Of a stretch of 64,000 nucleotides of DNA, positions 39,963-48,300 are shown piece by piece. The notes beneath the pieces are model-generated. The model did no database searches and was not told the DNA's origin. It worked only from the letters and a program-made list of their open reading frames with translations. The stretch covers positions 50,235-114,234 of the forward strand of contig NZ_BSRQ01000014.1 in assembly GCF_030268685.1 (NCBI RefSeq), read 5' to 3'. The position numbers and the translations under genes are program-made. Every line of letters starts with the position of its first letter. The first letter of the stretch is position 1. This DNA comes from Microtetraspora sp. NBRC 13810 (GTDB lineage Bacteria; Actinomycetota; Actinomycetes; Streptosporangiales; Streptosporangiaceae).

Positions 39963-41419
39963 CCGCCCGCCGGCCCGTCGGCGGGCAGCGCCGCGCCGAG
40001 CCGCTCCCGGCTGGACCGTACGACCGCCAGCTCGCCGGCGCGGTCGACCCGGGAGGAGAACAGGTAGTACAGGCCGCCGGAGACCACCAGGCCGACCAGG
40101 AACGAGACGTCCGCGCCGCCGATGGCCGCGGCGATCGGGCCGGTGTAGAACGTCGTCGCGAAGAACGGGACCATCGCGGCGAGCCCCGCCCAGTAGGCGA
40201 CCAGGCCGCGCCACGCCCACCTGCCGTACAGGCCGTCCGGGTTGAAGATCTCGGTGATGGCGTACCGGCCGTGCCGTACGAAGTAGAAGTCGACGAGGTT
40301 GACCGCGGTCCACGGCACCAGGAAGTAGAGCATCAGCAGCACGAAATCGTTGAAGCTGCTCAGATAGTCGTCCGGGATGGCGAGCGTCGCCACGTAGGCG
40401 ATCACGGACACCGCGACCACGCCGATCACCCGCGCCTTCACCGTGGCCCTGACCGGCCGGAAACCGTCGATCCCGCTCACACTGGTGAGCATCGCGCCGT
40501 AGGCGTTGACCGCCATGATGCTGACCAGCGCCGGCACCGAGATCAGCACCACGAACGTGCCGAAACCGGAGAACAGGTCGTTGCCCACCTGGCGCACGCT
40601 GCCGATCGCGTCCGGGTGCGGCAGCCGGCCGGCGAGCAGCGCGCCGAGCGACATGAGCCAGACGGCGGAACCGGCCGCGCCCAGGTACGTCCACCAGATG
40701 ACGCCGCCCGACCGGGTGTTCTCCGGCAGATACCTGGAGTAGTCGGACACGTAGACCGCGTAGCTGATCTGGTAACCGGCGGCGGCGGAGAACTGCACCA
40801 GGAAAGCCGTCCAGCTCATCCCGTGCCCCGCGATCACCGGCTGCCCGTGCAGGTGCACGATCGCCCAGACGGTGAGCACCCCGAACACGACGATGAGCAG
40901 GTACGTCAGCCAGCGCTGGACGAAGTGCAGCAGGTCGTGGCCGACCACGGCGAGCACGATCGCGACGGCGACGAGGACGGGGTACCAGAGCCAGGTGGCG
41001 CCGGGGAGCACGGTCCGCAGCGCCTGGGTGGCGAGCACCGTGTCGAACACGATGAACCCCACGTACACGAAGACGACCGCGGCGAACGGGAAGATCGCGC
41101 CCCGGGTGCCGAACTGCGCCCGCGACTGGATCATCTGCGGCAGGCCCATCCGCGGCCCCTGGTTGGCGTGGAAGGCCATGAAGAACGTGCCGAAGCAGGC
41201 GCCGAACACGATCGCCAGCACCGACCAGCCGAGCCCGAGGCCGAGGGACGGCCCGACGAAGCCGGTCACCATGGTGACGAGGACGAAGTTGCCGGTGAAC
41301 CAGAACGGTCCCTGGTGCCACACCCTGCCGTGGCGCTCACCCGGCGGAATGTAGTCGATCGAGCGTTTCTCGACGGCGAGGGTGCCTCCCCGGTCGCCGT
41401 GCGCCGTGTCGTGTGCCAT
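39959..41419 (-). CDS. NCS1-family nucleobase:cation symporter
   Basis: 486 residues with 12 predicted helices. Family signs: DYIPPGERHGRVWHQGPFW near the N-terminus (the conserved NxD/WF region), FGTFFMAFHANQGPRMGLPQM, and SDYSRYLPENT in the middle. NCS1 members bring in uracil, cytosine, hydantoin, allantoin or vitamin B6. Pairing by ATGA with a nitrilase suggests a pyrimidine or hydantoin breakdown product. GAAGGG lies upstream of the ATG at 41419. Divergent gene on the other side is the DUF6493-like protein. Confidence 0.93.
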   Translation of the reverse strand: MAHDTAHGDRGGTLAVEKRSIDYIPPGERHGRVWHQGPFWFTGNFVLVTMVTGFVGPSLGLGLGWSVLAIVFGACFGTFFMAFHANQGPRMGLPQMIQSRAQFGTRGAIFPFAAVVFVYVGFIVFDTVLATQALRTVLPGATWLWYPVLVAVAIVLAVVGHDLLHFVQRWLTYLLIVVFGVLTVWAIVHLHGQPVIAGHGMSWTAFLVQFSAAAGYQISYAVYVSDYSRYLPENTRSGGVIWWTYLGAAGSAVWLMSLGALLAGRLPHPDAIGSVRQVGNDLFSGFGTFVVLISVPALVSIMAVNAYGAMLTSVSGIDGFRPVRATVKARVIGVVAVSVIAYVATLAIPDDYLSSFNDFVLLMLYFLVPWTAVNLVDFYFVRHGRYAITEIFNPDGLYGRWAWRGLVAYWAGLAAMVPFFATTFYTGPIAAAIGGADVSFLVGLVVSGGLYYLFSSRVDRAGELAVVRSSRERLGAALPADGPAGG

Positions 41420-41666
41420 GCGACACCCTTCGCCGTGCCTGGCCGCCGGCCCGGTGCCGGGCAGGCTGTATCCACCATGTCACTTTGCGGTACCGCAGGT
41501 CAGCCCGCCAAAACGGCCAGCGGGGCGGCAGCGGGTGGACGAGTCGGCCAACCGGCGCCCGGTGCGGTCGGCCCGGCTGCCATCACAGCCGCCCGGTGGC
41601 GCCGTTCGCCGGGAGTTGTCATGGGGGCGCCCGGATTTGTCGGCCTCGGTCTTTAGGGTGCCGTCC

Positions 41667-44540
41667 ATGACCGTGATCTCCGACTCCACGACGGCCTGGG
41701 AGCGGGTCCGCGACCTCGTCACCGACCGCAGAACCGCGGACCTGGCCGACCACGTGCTCGCCCTGAGCGACGACCAGCGGGCCGAGGTGGCACGCCGGCT
41801 GCCCGAGCTGCGCGGGGAGCTGCGCGAGGCCGCCGCGAGACGGTGGGACGACGACGGCGGAGACGAGTGGGACGAGGGGGATCCGGAGCCGGCCGACGGG
41901 ATCGGCGGGTACGGCGAGGCACTGCGCGTCGCGGGCGCTGGCACCCTGTCCGGGGCCGCCGCCACGGTCGCCTGGCTGACCCGCCGCGAGTTCGCCGTCC
42001 GCCGCGGGTTCCCCTTCCGTCGCGGGTTCGCCTTCCGCCGGAGCGGGCCGGATGAGTGGAGCGGGCCGGGCGGGCGGAGCGGGACCGGCGGGCGGAGCGG
42101 GATGGAGGACGTGCTCCGCGTGCTGACCGCTCGCCCGGCCGCCTGGCAGGCCGACGTGGCCGCGCGGCTGGCCGGGAAGATCCGCACCGCCGACGACCGC
42201 AACGCCCCGCTCGCGCTGGAGCTGCTGCGGGCCTGCGGCGCCCCGCCGCCCGAGCACGACCCGCTGGTGACCGCCTGGCTCAGGGCCCGGCCGCGTGCCG
42301 ACGATCCGCTGATCGGCCCGCTGCTGCCGCGGATCTTCGAGGCCGAGGGCGCCGGGCGGGTGCTGCGCGAGGAGCGGCTCGAACCGCGGCCCACCGGCTG
42401 GCTGGCGCTGATCGGGCGGCTGGAGGCGGCCGGGCGGGTCTCACGCGCGGACCTGCTCGACGGCTGCCTGCGTCGCTTCCTGCTCGGCGGGGACGCCGTC
42501 GGCCTGCGCTTCTTCGTCCGGCTGCACCGGATGCTGGACCCGACGCCGCGGGAGGTCGCCGCGCGGACGCGCGACTACCTGCGGCTGCTGCCCGCCGCGC
42601 CGGGCACCGTCGCCGAGCTGGCGCTCGAACGGCTCCGGCGCGGCGGCCCGTACGAGAGCGCCGACGTGGCCGAGGCCGTCGGCGCGCTGACCTTCCGCCC
42701 GGAGGCCAAGCTGGCCCTGGCGGGCCTGCGCTGGCTGGAGGAGGAGCCGCCGCCCGCAGCCGAGGCGGCGCACGCGCTGGCGGCGGCCTTCGGGCACGCC
42801 TCGTACGAGGTCCAGGGGCGGGCCGCCCGGCTCGCGCTCAGGCACGCGGCCGCCCTCGCCCCGGCCGGGCAGGTCATCGCCGAGGCCGTGCCGCTGCTCC
42901 CGGCGGCCCTCGGGACGCGGGTCGCCGCCGCGTTCGGCGGGGAGGCGGCGGAGCCGGAGGGCACCGAGGCGTTCGTCCCGCCGCCGCTCGCGCCCGTCGT
43001 GCCCGAGCCGTTCCCGGAGCCCACCGTCCGGCTGGGGCGGAGCGTGTACGAGTGGGTGGAGTGCGAGCGGTGGCTGGCGGCGTTCGTGGCGCAGGCCGCC
43101 GGTGACCGCGAGGAGCTGCGGCGGACGCTGACGGTCGAGTTCGGCGGCGCCTATCCCGACCTGTCGGACGAGACGAGCTGGGTCGATCCGAGCAAGTGGA
43201 TCGCCGGCCTGGCCGGGGAACTGGTCACGTCCACCCCCGAGCAGCCGGTTTCCGGGCCGGGGCCCGAGGCGGTTGCCGGGCTGGGATCCCGGCCGGGGCC
43301 CGAGGCGGTTGCCGGGCAGGGGTCCTGGCCGGGGCCCGAGCCGGGGGCCGGCGAGTCCGGTGCGTTCCTGGGCGGCATCTTCTCCTCCATGCTGAGCGCT
43401 TTGCTGCAAGGGGCCGGACTGCTCGGCCCGGCGGCGGACTCCCGCCATGGGAGCCGGCTCCCCCGGCCCGACGACGTCTCGCCGCCGCACTTCTTCCTGT
43501 TACGCAGGTTCAACGAGCTCTACCTGGCGCTGCGGAAGGGCACGCTGCCGCCCGTGCTGCTGGCCACGCCCACGGTGCTGACCGGCCACCTCGATCCGGA
43601 CGTACTGGTGGACCGGCTGGCGGCGTGCGCGGACGCCGGTGTCGAGCCGCCGCCCGCCGACCTGGCGCAGGCGCTGCTGCGGCTGCCCAGGGGCGCGCAC
43701 CCCGGTGCGGCCGGGCGGGCGGCCGGGCTCGGCTCGCGGGCCGCCGCCACCGCCGCCCGGTGGATGGCCGGGGGCGGGCTGCCCGACCCGGAGACGGGCC
43801 TGCGGTGGGCCTACCTGGACGGCGCCACCGACTACTTCTACGACGAGCGCGAGCCCGGGTACCGCGTCTGGGAGCTCCGCCTCGTCCCGGCGCTGCGAGC
43901 CGCGCCCACCGGCCACGACCTCCTCGACGAGCTGCTGCGTCAGCCGCCGCGCCACCGCTGGGACGACCACGGCCGGGCCATGCACTGGTGGGCGGCGATC
44001 CTGCCCTCGCACCGTGAGGTGGTGGCCGTCAACTTCCTGCCGCATCTGGGCCACCACCTCGGCGTCCACGCGCCGTGCGCGCGTGCGCTGATCGACGCCG
44101 ACGGGCCCGCCGGTGACGCGACCGCGCTCGTCCTGGCCTACTTCGTGGCCGCGCGGGATCCGCAGGCCGTCTCGCTGCTGGTGCGGATGGCGGCCAGGGG
44201 CGGGCTGCCGGCCGAGACGGTGGGGCGGCAGCTCGCACTGCTGATGCGCCGCACGCATGTCGAGCCGCGCCCGGTCGTCGCCGTGCTGGCCGAGGCCGCC
44301 CGGGAGGGCGCGCACGCGGAGGTGTGGCGGATGCTGACGAGCCTGCTGCCCGTCCTGCTGCCCGCCCGGGGCGAGCGGCCCTCCGTGGCGCACGTCGAGG
44401 CGATGACACTCGCGGCGGACGCCGCCGCCTGGGCGGGCGCGCGCGGCCCGATCCCCGAGGTGACGGCGCTCGCGGCGGGCCCAGGACGCAACCGGTTCAC
44501 GCGTGCGTGCACACGGCTGCGCGACCAGCTCGGCGGGTAG
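41667..44540 (+). CDS. Large DUF6493-like repeat protein
   Basis: 957 residues, cytosolic. N-terminal WERVRDLVTDRRTADLADHVLALSDDQ and a helical-repeat body with HEAT-like segments, Pro-rich spacers such as the GPEAVAGLGSRPGPEAVAGQG repeats near residue 535, and a C-terminal domain from about residue 610. This fits DUF6493 proteins of actinomycetes. ATG at 41667 chosen; sequence upstream in frame lacks family features. No partner gene (for example SWIM-domain protein) is next to it here. Function unknown. Confidence 0.8.
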   Translation: MTVISDSTTAWERVRDLVTDRRTADLADHVLALSDDQRAEVARRLPELRGELREAAARRWDDDGGDEWDEGDPEPADGIGGYGEALRVAGAGTLSGAAATVAWLTRREFAVRRGFPFRRGFAFRRSGPDEWSGPGGRSGTGGRSGMEDVLRVLTARPAAWQADVAARLAGKIRTADDRNAPLALELLRACGAPPPEHDPLVTAWLRARPRADDPLIGPLLPRIFEAEGAGRVLREERLEPRPTGWLALIGRLEAAGRVSRADLLDGCLRRFLLGGDAVGLRFFVRLHRMLDPTPREVAARTRDYLRLLPAAPGTVAELALERLRRGGPYESADVAEAVGALTFRPEAKLALAGLRWLEEEPPPAAEAAHALAAAFGHASYEVQGRAARLALRHAAALAPAGQVIAEAVPLLPAALGTRVAAAFGGEAAEPEGTEAFVPPPLAPVVPEPFPEPTVRLGRSVYEWVECERWLAAFVAQAAGDREELRRTLTVEFGGAYPDLSDETSWVDPSKWIAGLAGELVTSTPEQPVSGPGPEAVAGLGSRPGPEAVAGQGSWPGPEPGAGESGAFLGGIFSSMLSALLQGAGLLGPAADSRHGSRLPRPDDVSPPHFFLLRRFNELYLALRKGTLPPVLLATPTVLTGHLDPDVLVDRLAACADAGVEPPPADLAQALLRLPRGAHPGAAGRAAGLGSRAAATAARWMAGGGLPDPETGLRWAYLDGATDYFYDEREPGYRVWELRLVPALRAAPTGHDLLDELLRQPPRHRWDDHGRAMHWWAAILPSHREVVAVNFLPHLGHHLGVHAPCARALIDADGPAGDATALVLAYFVAARDPQAVSLLVRMAARGGLPAETVGRQLALLMRRTHVEPRPVVAVLAEAAREGAHAEVWRMLTSLLPVLLPARGERPSVAHVEAMTLAADAAAWAGARGPIPEVTALAAGPGRNRFTRACTRLRDQLGG

Positions 44541-44620
44541 CGCGAGCCTCCGGCCGCGTCCGCGCCGGCGGGGGCGGTGGCGTGGGGCGTCGCGGTCCGG
44601 TGGGTGGGGTTGGGGCGGGG

Positions 44621-44908
44621 CTATGGGGTGAGGAGGGTGCCCCAGGTCGTGGCCGCGGTCAGGGCCAGGGCCAGTGTCGAGCAGGTGACGGAGACGCGGA
44701 GGCGGTGGGCCGCGCCCACCCGGGCGGACAGCAAGGCGAGGCCGCCGGAGACCAGCACGGCGGCCAGGGCCGAGACGGTCAGCGCCGCGATCCGGCTTCC
44801 GGACAGCTCGGCGGCCGGCGGCTGTACGGCGAAGCCGCCGGTCACCCCGGCGAGGACCGCCAGCACGGCGAGCAGCCCGCCGGCGATCCGTCTGGCGAGA
44901 GTCGTCAC
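44621..44908 (-). CDS. Small three-helix membrane protein
   Basis: 95 residues: AGGLLAVLAVLAGVTGGFAV, ALTVSALAAVLVSGGLALL and LRVSVTCSTLALALTAATTW. GTG at 44908 with AGGGGG 6 bases upstream. Unrecognised; lies convergent with the large repeat protein gene, 80 bases apart. Confidence 0.6.
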   Translation of the reverse strand: MTTLARRIAGGLLAVLAVLAGVTGGFAVQPPAAELSGSRIAALTVSALAAVLVSGGLALLSARVGAAHRLRVSVTCSTLALALTAATTWGTLLTP

Positions 44909-45133
44909 GTGGGCCCCCTGTTCGGCGTCGTCGTTCAGGGGGGCGGGTCCATCGTGATGCCGTCCCGCGCGCCACGGCATCGGGATAATCCCTGGTCAGA
45001 GTCCTGACATGGCCCTGAGACGGGCCAAGGGTCAACCCTGGGCCATTTGGGCGAAATGCGAAATACAGCCCGTGTATCGGGGATGTGCTTGAGATCTTTG
45101 CGTTGCCGTACCTGATCTTCCCTACCATCCCAG

Positions 45134-45449
45134 GTGTCTTACGGCGCCGTGCAGGGGCGGTTCGAGGCGGGCAAGGTGGACAACTCCTTCTCGGCCTACG
45201 ACGCCGGCGGCGTGCGGTGGCTGGTGATGACCCTGGAGCTGTGGCCGCGTACCGAGGTGGTCAACTGGGCCGGGAACGTCGTCGCCGCCCGCCACTCCAA
45301 CACCACCGACCCGGTGCGCCTGGTGGAGATCGACACCAGGGCCGACTCGCTGCGGACCTGGATCTACGGGCCGTACGACAACCGGTCGTTCACCGAGTAC
45401 GACCGCTCCTTCGCCGGCCTCGGCCTGGTGCGTTGGCGGTCCCCGCGAC
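45134..45449 (+). pseudogene. Metallophosphoesterase remnant with N-terminal loss and in-frame core deletion
   Basis: Two pieces of a secreted metallophosphoesterase are joined in frame. The first, VDNSFSAYDAGGVRWLVMTL and ELWPRTEVVNWAGNVVAARH, matches the middle of such proteins. The second, SNTTDPVRLVEIDTRADSL and RTWIYGPYDNRSFTEYDRSF, is their C-terminal end. In intact relatives about 100 residues with the metal-binding histidines lie between; here they are missing at the His-Ser junction. The N-terminal signal and first metal motif are also gone, so it cannot be active. Confidence 0.7.
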
Positions 45450-45495
45450 GCGGCGGCCGGGAGACCCGGCGCGGGGTCTCCCGGCCGCCGCTTTT
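45450..45495 (+). terminator. Strong rho-independent terminator
   Basis: Perfect 18-base stem GCGGCGGCCGGGAGACCC (45450-45467) with 6-base loop and right arm 45474-45491, followed by TTTT. It ends the metallophosphoesterase remnant and separates it from the FxSxx cluster. Confidence 0.85.
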
Positions 45496-45701
45496 CACCC
45501 GCCCCGATCGGGCCGAGCCCTTCGCGGACGGGGACGCCGACCTAAAGGAAACGGAATTGGCGGCGCCCGGAGCGCGCAAAACAGCATGACGCATCACTCG
45601 TCGTTAAACAATTCCTGACTTGACCCGCGCGATGGTGCACAATCAAGAGGATGGCGCGACGGCGCGCGAGGGTCCCGGACGTATCGTCACGGAGGTCGAG
45701 C

Positions 45702-46937
45702 GTGACAGCAGGCCATGAGCTCGTGCACGACGGGCACGCACGCGAATGGCCTTCGACGCTGGACGTGGACGCCCTGCGGGCCGATGGCTGGCGGCCAATG
45801 CCGTTCCGCGAGTTCGTGCTGAAAATTCACAGCCGATGCAATCTGGCGTGTGACTACTGCTACATGTACGAGATGGCCGACCAGAGTTGGCGTACCCAGC
45901 CTCTCCGGATGAGCGCCGACGTCATCGAGCGCACCGCGCTGCGCATCGCCGAGCACGCCCGATCGCACCGGCTCGCGTCGGTGGACGTGGTGCTGCACGG
46001 AGGGGAGCCCCTGCTCGCGGGCCCTGCTCTGATCGAGCGGGCGGTGACCTCGGTACGCGGGGCCGTGGGGGCCGGTGTCAGGGTGGGCGTCCACGTGCAG
46101 ACCAACGGAACCGCGCTCGACGTGCGGTTCCTGGAACTGTTCGACGCGTTGGACGTCAGGGTGGGGGTGAGCCTGGACGGCGACCGCGTCGCGCACGACC
46201 GCCACCGGCGGCACGCCGGCGGGGCGGGGAGTCATCAGGCGGTCGTCGCGGCGCTCGGAACGCTGTCGAAGGAGTTTCGCCGCATTTACAGCGGCCTGCT
46301 GTGCACCATAGACCTCCGCAACGACCCCATCGCCACCTATGAAGCGCTGCTGGCACTCGAACCTCCGAGGATCGATTTTCTCCTCCCGCACGGAAACTGG
46401 AATTCTCCGCCGCCCGACCGCGTTCCCGGATCGCCGGAAACGCCTTATGGCGAATGGCTCGCCGAAATCTTCGACAGGTGGTACGCCAGGCCGCGCAGGG
46501 AAGTGCAGGTAAGACTTTTCGAGGAGATCATTCATGTGCTGCTCGGCGGCGTTTCCAACAGCGAGATGATCGGTCTCGCCCCGGTCGGCGTGGTCGTCGT
46601 GGAAACCGACGGGGCGATCGAGCAGTCCGACATGTTGAAATCGGCGTACCCGGGTGCCGGCCGGACCGGCCTGCACGTGTCACGCGATTCTTTCGACGAC
46701 GTGCTCACCCGGCCGCCGATCGCGGCCAGGCAGATCGGCGCGCTCGCGCTCGCCGGCGAGTGCCGGTTGTGCGACGTGCGTGAAGCCTGCGGCGGCGGCC
46801 TCTACGCGCACCGGTACCGGCGGGGCAGCGGCTTCGCCAACCCGTCGGTCTACTGCGCCGATCTCTACCGGCTGGTGACCCATGTCCGCGACCGGCTGCG
46901 ACACGACCTCCTCACGCGGTCGCCCCCGGCCGGATGA
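45702..46937 (+). CDS. fxsB: FxsB-type radical SAM/SPASM peptide maturase (cyclophane-forming)
   Basis: 411 residues. Radical SAM CX3CX2C in HSRCNLACDYCYMYEMAD (Cys 46, 50, 53), VVLHGGEPLL for the SAM-binding GGE, and a C-terminal SPASM part with ECRLCDVREACGGG and PSVYCADLY. In the FxSxx-COOH systems such enzymes join the Phe ring to the Ser beta-carbon of a FxS motif at the C-terminus of the precursor. A GTG at 45702 is chosen since GGAGGT lies 5-6 bases upstream; ATG 45651 has no properly spaced site. Its stop overlaps the HExxH gene as ATGA. Confidence 0.93.
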   Translation: MTAGHELVHDGHAREWPSTLDVDALRADGWRPMPFREFVLKIHSRCNLACDYCYMYEMADQSWRTQPLRMSADVIERTALRIAEHARSHRLASVDVVLHGGEPLLAGPALIERAVTSVRGAVGAGVRVGVHVQTNGTALDVRFLELFDALDVRVGVSLDGDRVAHDRHRRHAGGAGSHQAVVAALGTLSKEFRRIYSGLLCTIDLRNDPIATYEALLALEPPRIDFLLPHGNWNSPPPDRVPGSPETPYGEWLAEIFDRWYARPRREVQVRLFEEIIHVLLGGVSNSEMIGLAPVGVVVVETDGAIEQSDMLKSAYPGAGRTGLHVSRDSFDDVLTRPPIAARQIGALALAGECRLCDVREACGGGLYAHRYRRGSGFANPSVYCADLYRLVTHVRDRLRHDLLTRSPPAG

Positions 46938-48271
46938 TCATCCGTTCCCCCCGGATCCCCGACGACGTCTTCGCCGCCCTCGCCCGTGGCGCCGGAGGGG
47001 CCGGCGCCGCCCGCGTGCTCGGCGCCGTGGAGGACGGCAAGCGCCTGCTCCTGCTGCGTGGCGTCGTCGAACGGGCCGAGGCCGTGCGTCATCCCGCCGC
47101 CGGGCAGGCGGCCGGCGCCTACGACCGGCTGGCGGCGATGCAGCGGGAGTCGCCCGCCGCCGTCGATCGGGTACTCCGCCATCCGGCGGTGCGGGCATGG
47201 GCCAGACGCACGGTGATCGACCTGGCGAAGGACGCCCGGCTCGCCCGGCCCGGCCACCTCGCGGCGCTGGCCGCCGCGGCCGCCGTCCACGCGGGCGCCC
47301 GGCACTCGATCGAGGTCACCGCGTACGGCCCGACGCTCATGCTCCCGTCCCTGGGCGAGGTCGAACTCGGTGCGGAGGGGCTCGGGAACACCACCGTGGT
47401 GGTGAGTTCCGGCCCTCGCGGAGCCGTGGTCACCAGTGATCGTGGCCAGGTGGTGGTGCCGGGCGACCCGTACCGGGACGCCGAACGCTGGAGAGGGCTC
47501 CGGACCCTCGCGGTACGGGCGGGGGAAGCGGCCCTGACCCTGGTCGTCGACGACGTGGATCCCTACCGGATGACCGACATGTCAAGCGTCGCCGACCGGC
47601 TTTCCGCGCGCGAGTTCCACACCTGGTGGACGTACCTCGACGCGGCCTGGCGGATCCTCACCCGGTGCCACTGGACGACCGCCACCGAGATTCGCGCGGT
47701 GCTGAACGTGCTGACCCCGCTCAAGCCGCCGCCGCGAGGCCAGACCAGCGCGACCGATCCCCATCTGTTCGGCGCCGCCGCGCTGTCCCGCCCTTCCGAC
47801 GGGCTGGCGTTCGCCCTGACGCTGGCGCACGAGGTGCAGCACGCGAAGCTGGTGGCCCTGCTCGCCGCCGTCCCGTTGACCGAGCCCGACGACGGCAGGC
47901 GGTACTACGCGCCCTGGCGGGACGATCCGCGTCCGCTGGGCGGGCTGCTCCACGGGGCGTACGCCCATGCGGGGGTCAGCGGTTTCTGGCGCCGTCAGCG
48001 CTGGCGGGAACAGGGCGCGGCGGCGGAGCGCGCGCACGCCGAGTTCGCCCGGTGGCGAGCCGCCGCGCTCGCGACCGTGCGGATGATGGAGGCCACCGGC
48101 GGGCTCACCCCTTCCGGCGTACGTTTCGTGCGCACGCTCGGAGGCACGCTGCATGCCTGGAACCGCGAGTGGGTGCCGGAGAGGGCGGCACTTCTCGCGC
48201 GCCGGGCAGCCGAACGGCACCTGGCCGACTGGCAGGCCCGGAACGGCGCACCCGAACAGCTCCTCCGCTGA
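46934..48271 (+). CDS. HExxH-motif peptide-modification protein of the FxSxx system
   Basis: 445 residues, cytosolic. Zinc/iron-site motif LTLAHEVQHAKLVALL (HEVQH, about residues 299-303) in an otherwise helical protein; WTYLDAAWRILTRCHW and a conserved Asp-Pro-Tyr region VDDVDPYRM precede it. In NCBI models this is the HEXXH domain fused to, or next to, FxsB; related proteins are thought to be peptide beta-hydroxylases. Here it is a separate protein coupled by ATGA. No peptidase-like zinc third ligand can be assigned by eye, so hydroxylase versus protease stays open. Confidence 0.88.
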   Translation: MIIRSPRIPDDVFAALARGAGGAGAARVLGAVEDGKRLLLLRGVVERAEAVRHPAAGQAAGAYDRLAAMQRESPAAVDRVLRHPAVRAWARRTVIDLAKDARLARPGHLAALAAAAAVHAGARHSIEVTAYGPTLMLPSLGEVELGAEGLGNTTVVVSSGPRGAVVTSDRGQVVVPGDPYRDAERWRGLRTLAVRAGEAALTLVVDDVDPYRMTDMSSVADRLSAREFHTWWTYLDAAWRILTRCHWTTATEIRAVLNVLTPLKPPPRGQTSATDPHLFGAAALSRPSDGLAFALTLAHEVQHAKLVALLAAVPLTEPDDGRRYYAPWRDDPRPLGGLLHGAYAHAGVSGFWRRQRWREQGAAAERAHAEFARWRAAALATVRMMEATGGLTPSGVRFVRTLGGTLHAWNREWVPERAALLARRAAERHLADWQARNGAPEQLLR

Positions 48272-48300
48272 GAGCACCGCGGCACCGGCCGCCGGGGTGA

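Noticed and set aside
45023..45044. Imperfect palindrome GGCCAAGGGT-CA-ACCCTGGGCC
   Set aside because: One mismatch, upstream of a dead gene; no sign of use.
45586..45618. Ten-residue frame MTHHSSLNNS before fxsB
   Set aside because: Considered as a second precursor; it lacks FxSxx, a leader and a ribosome site.
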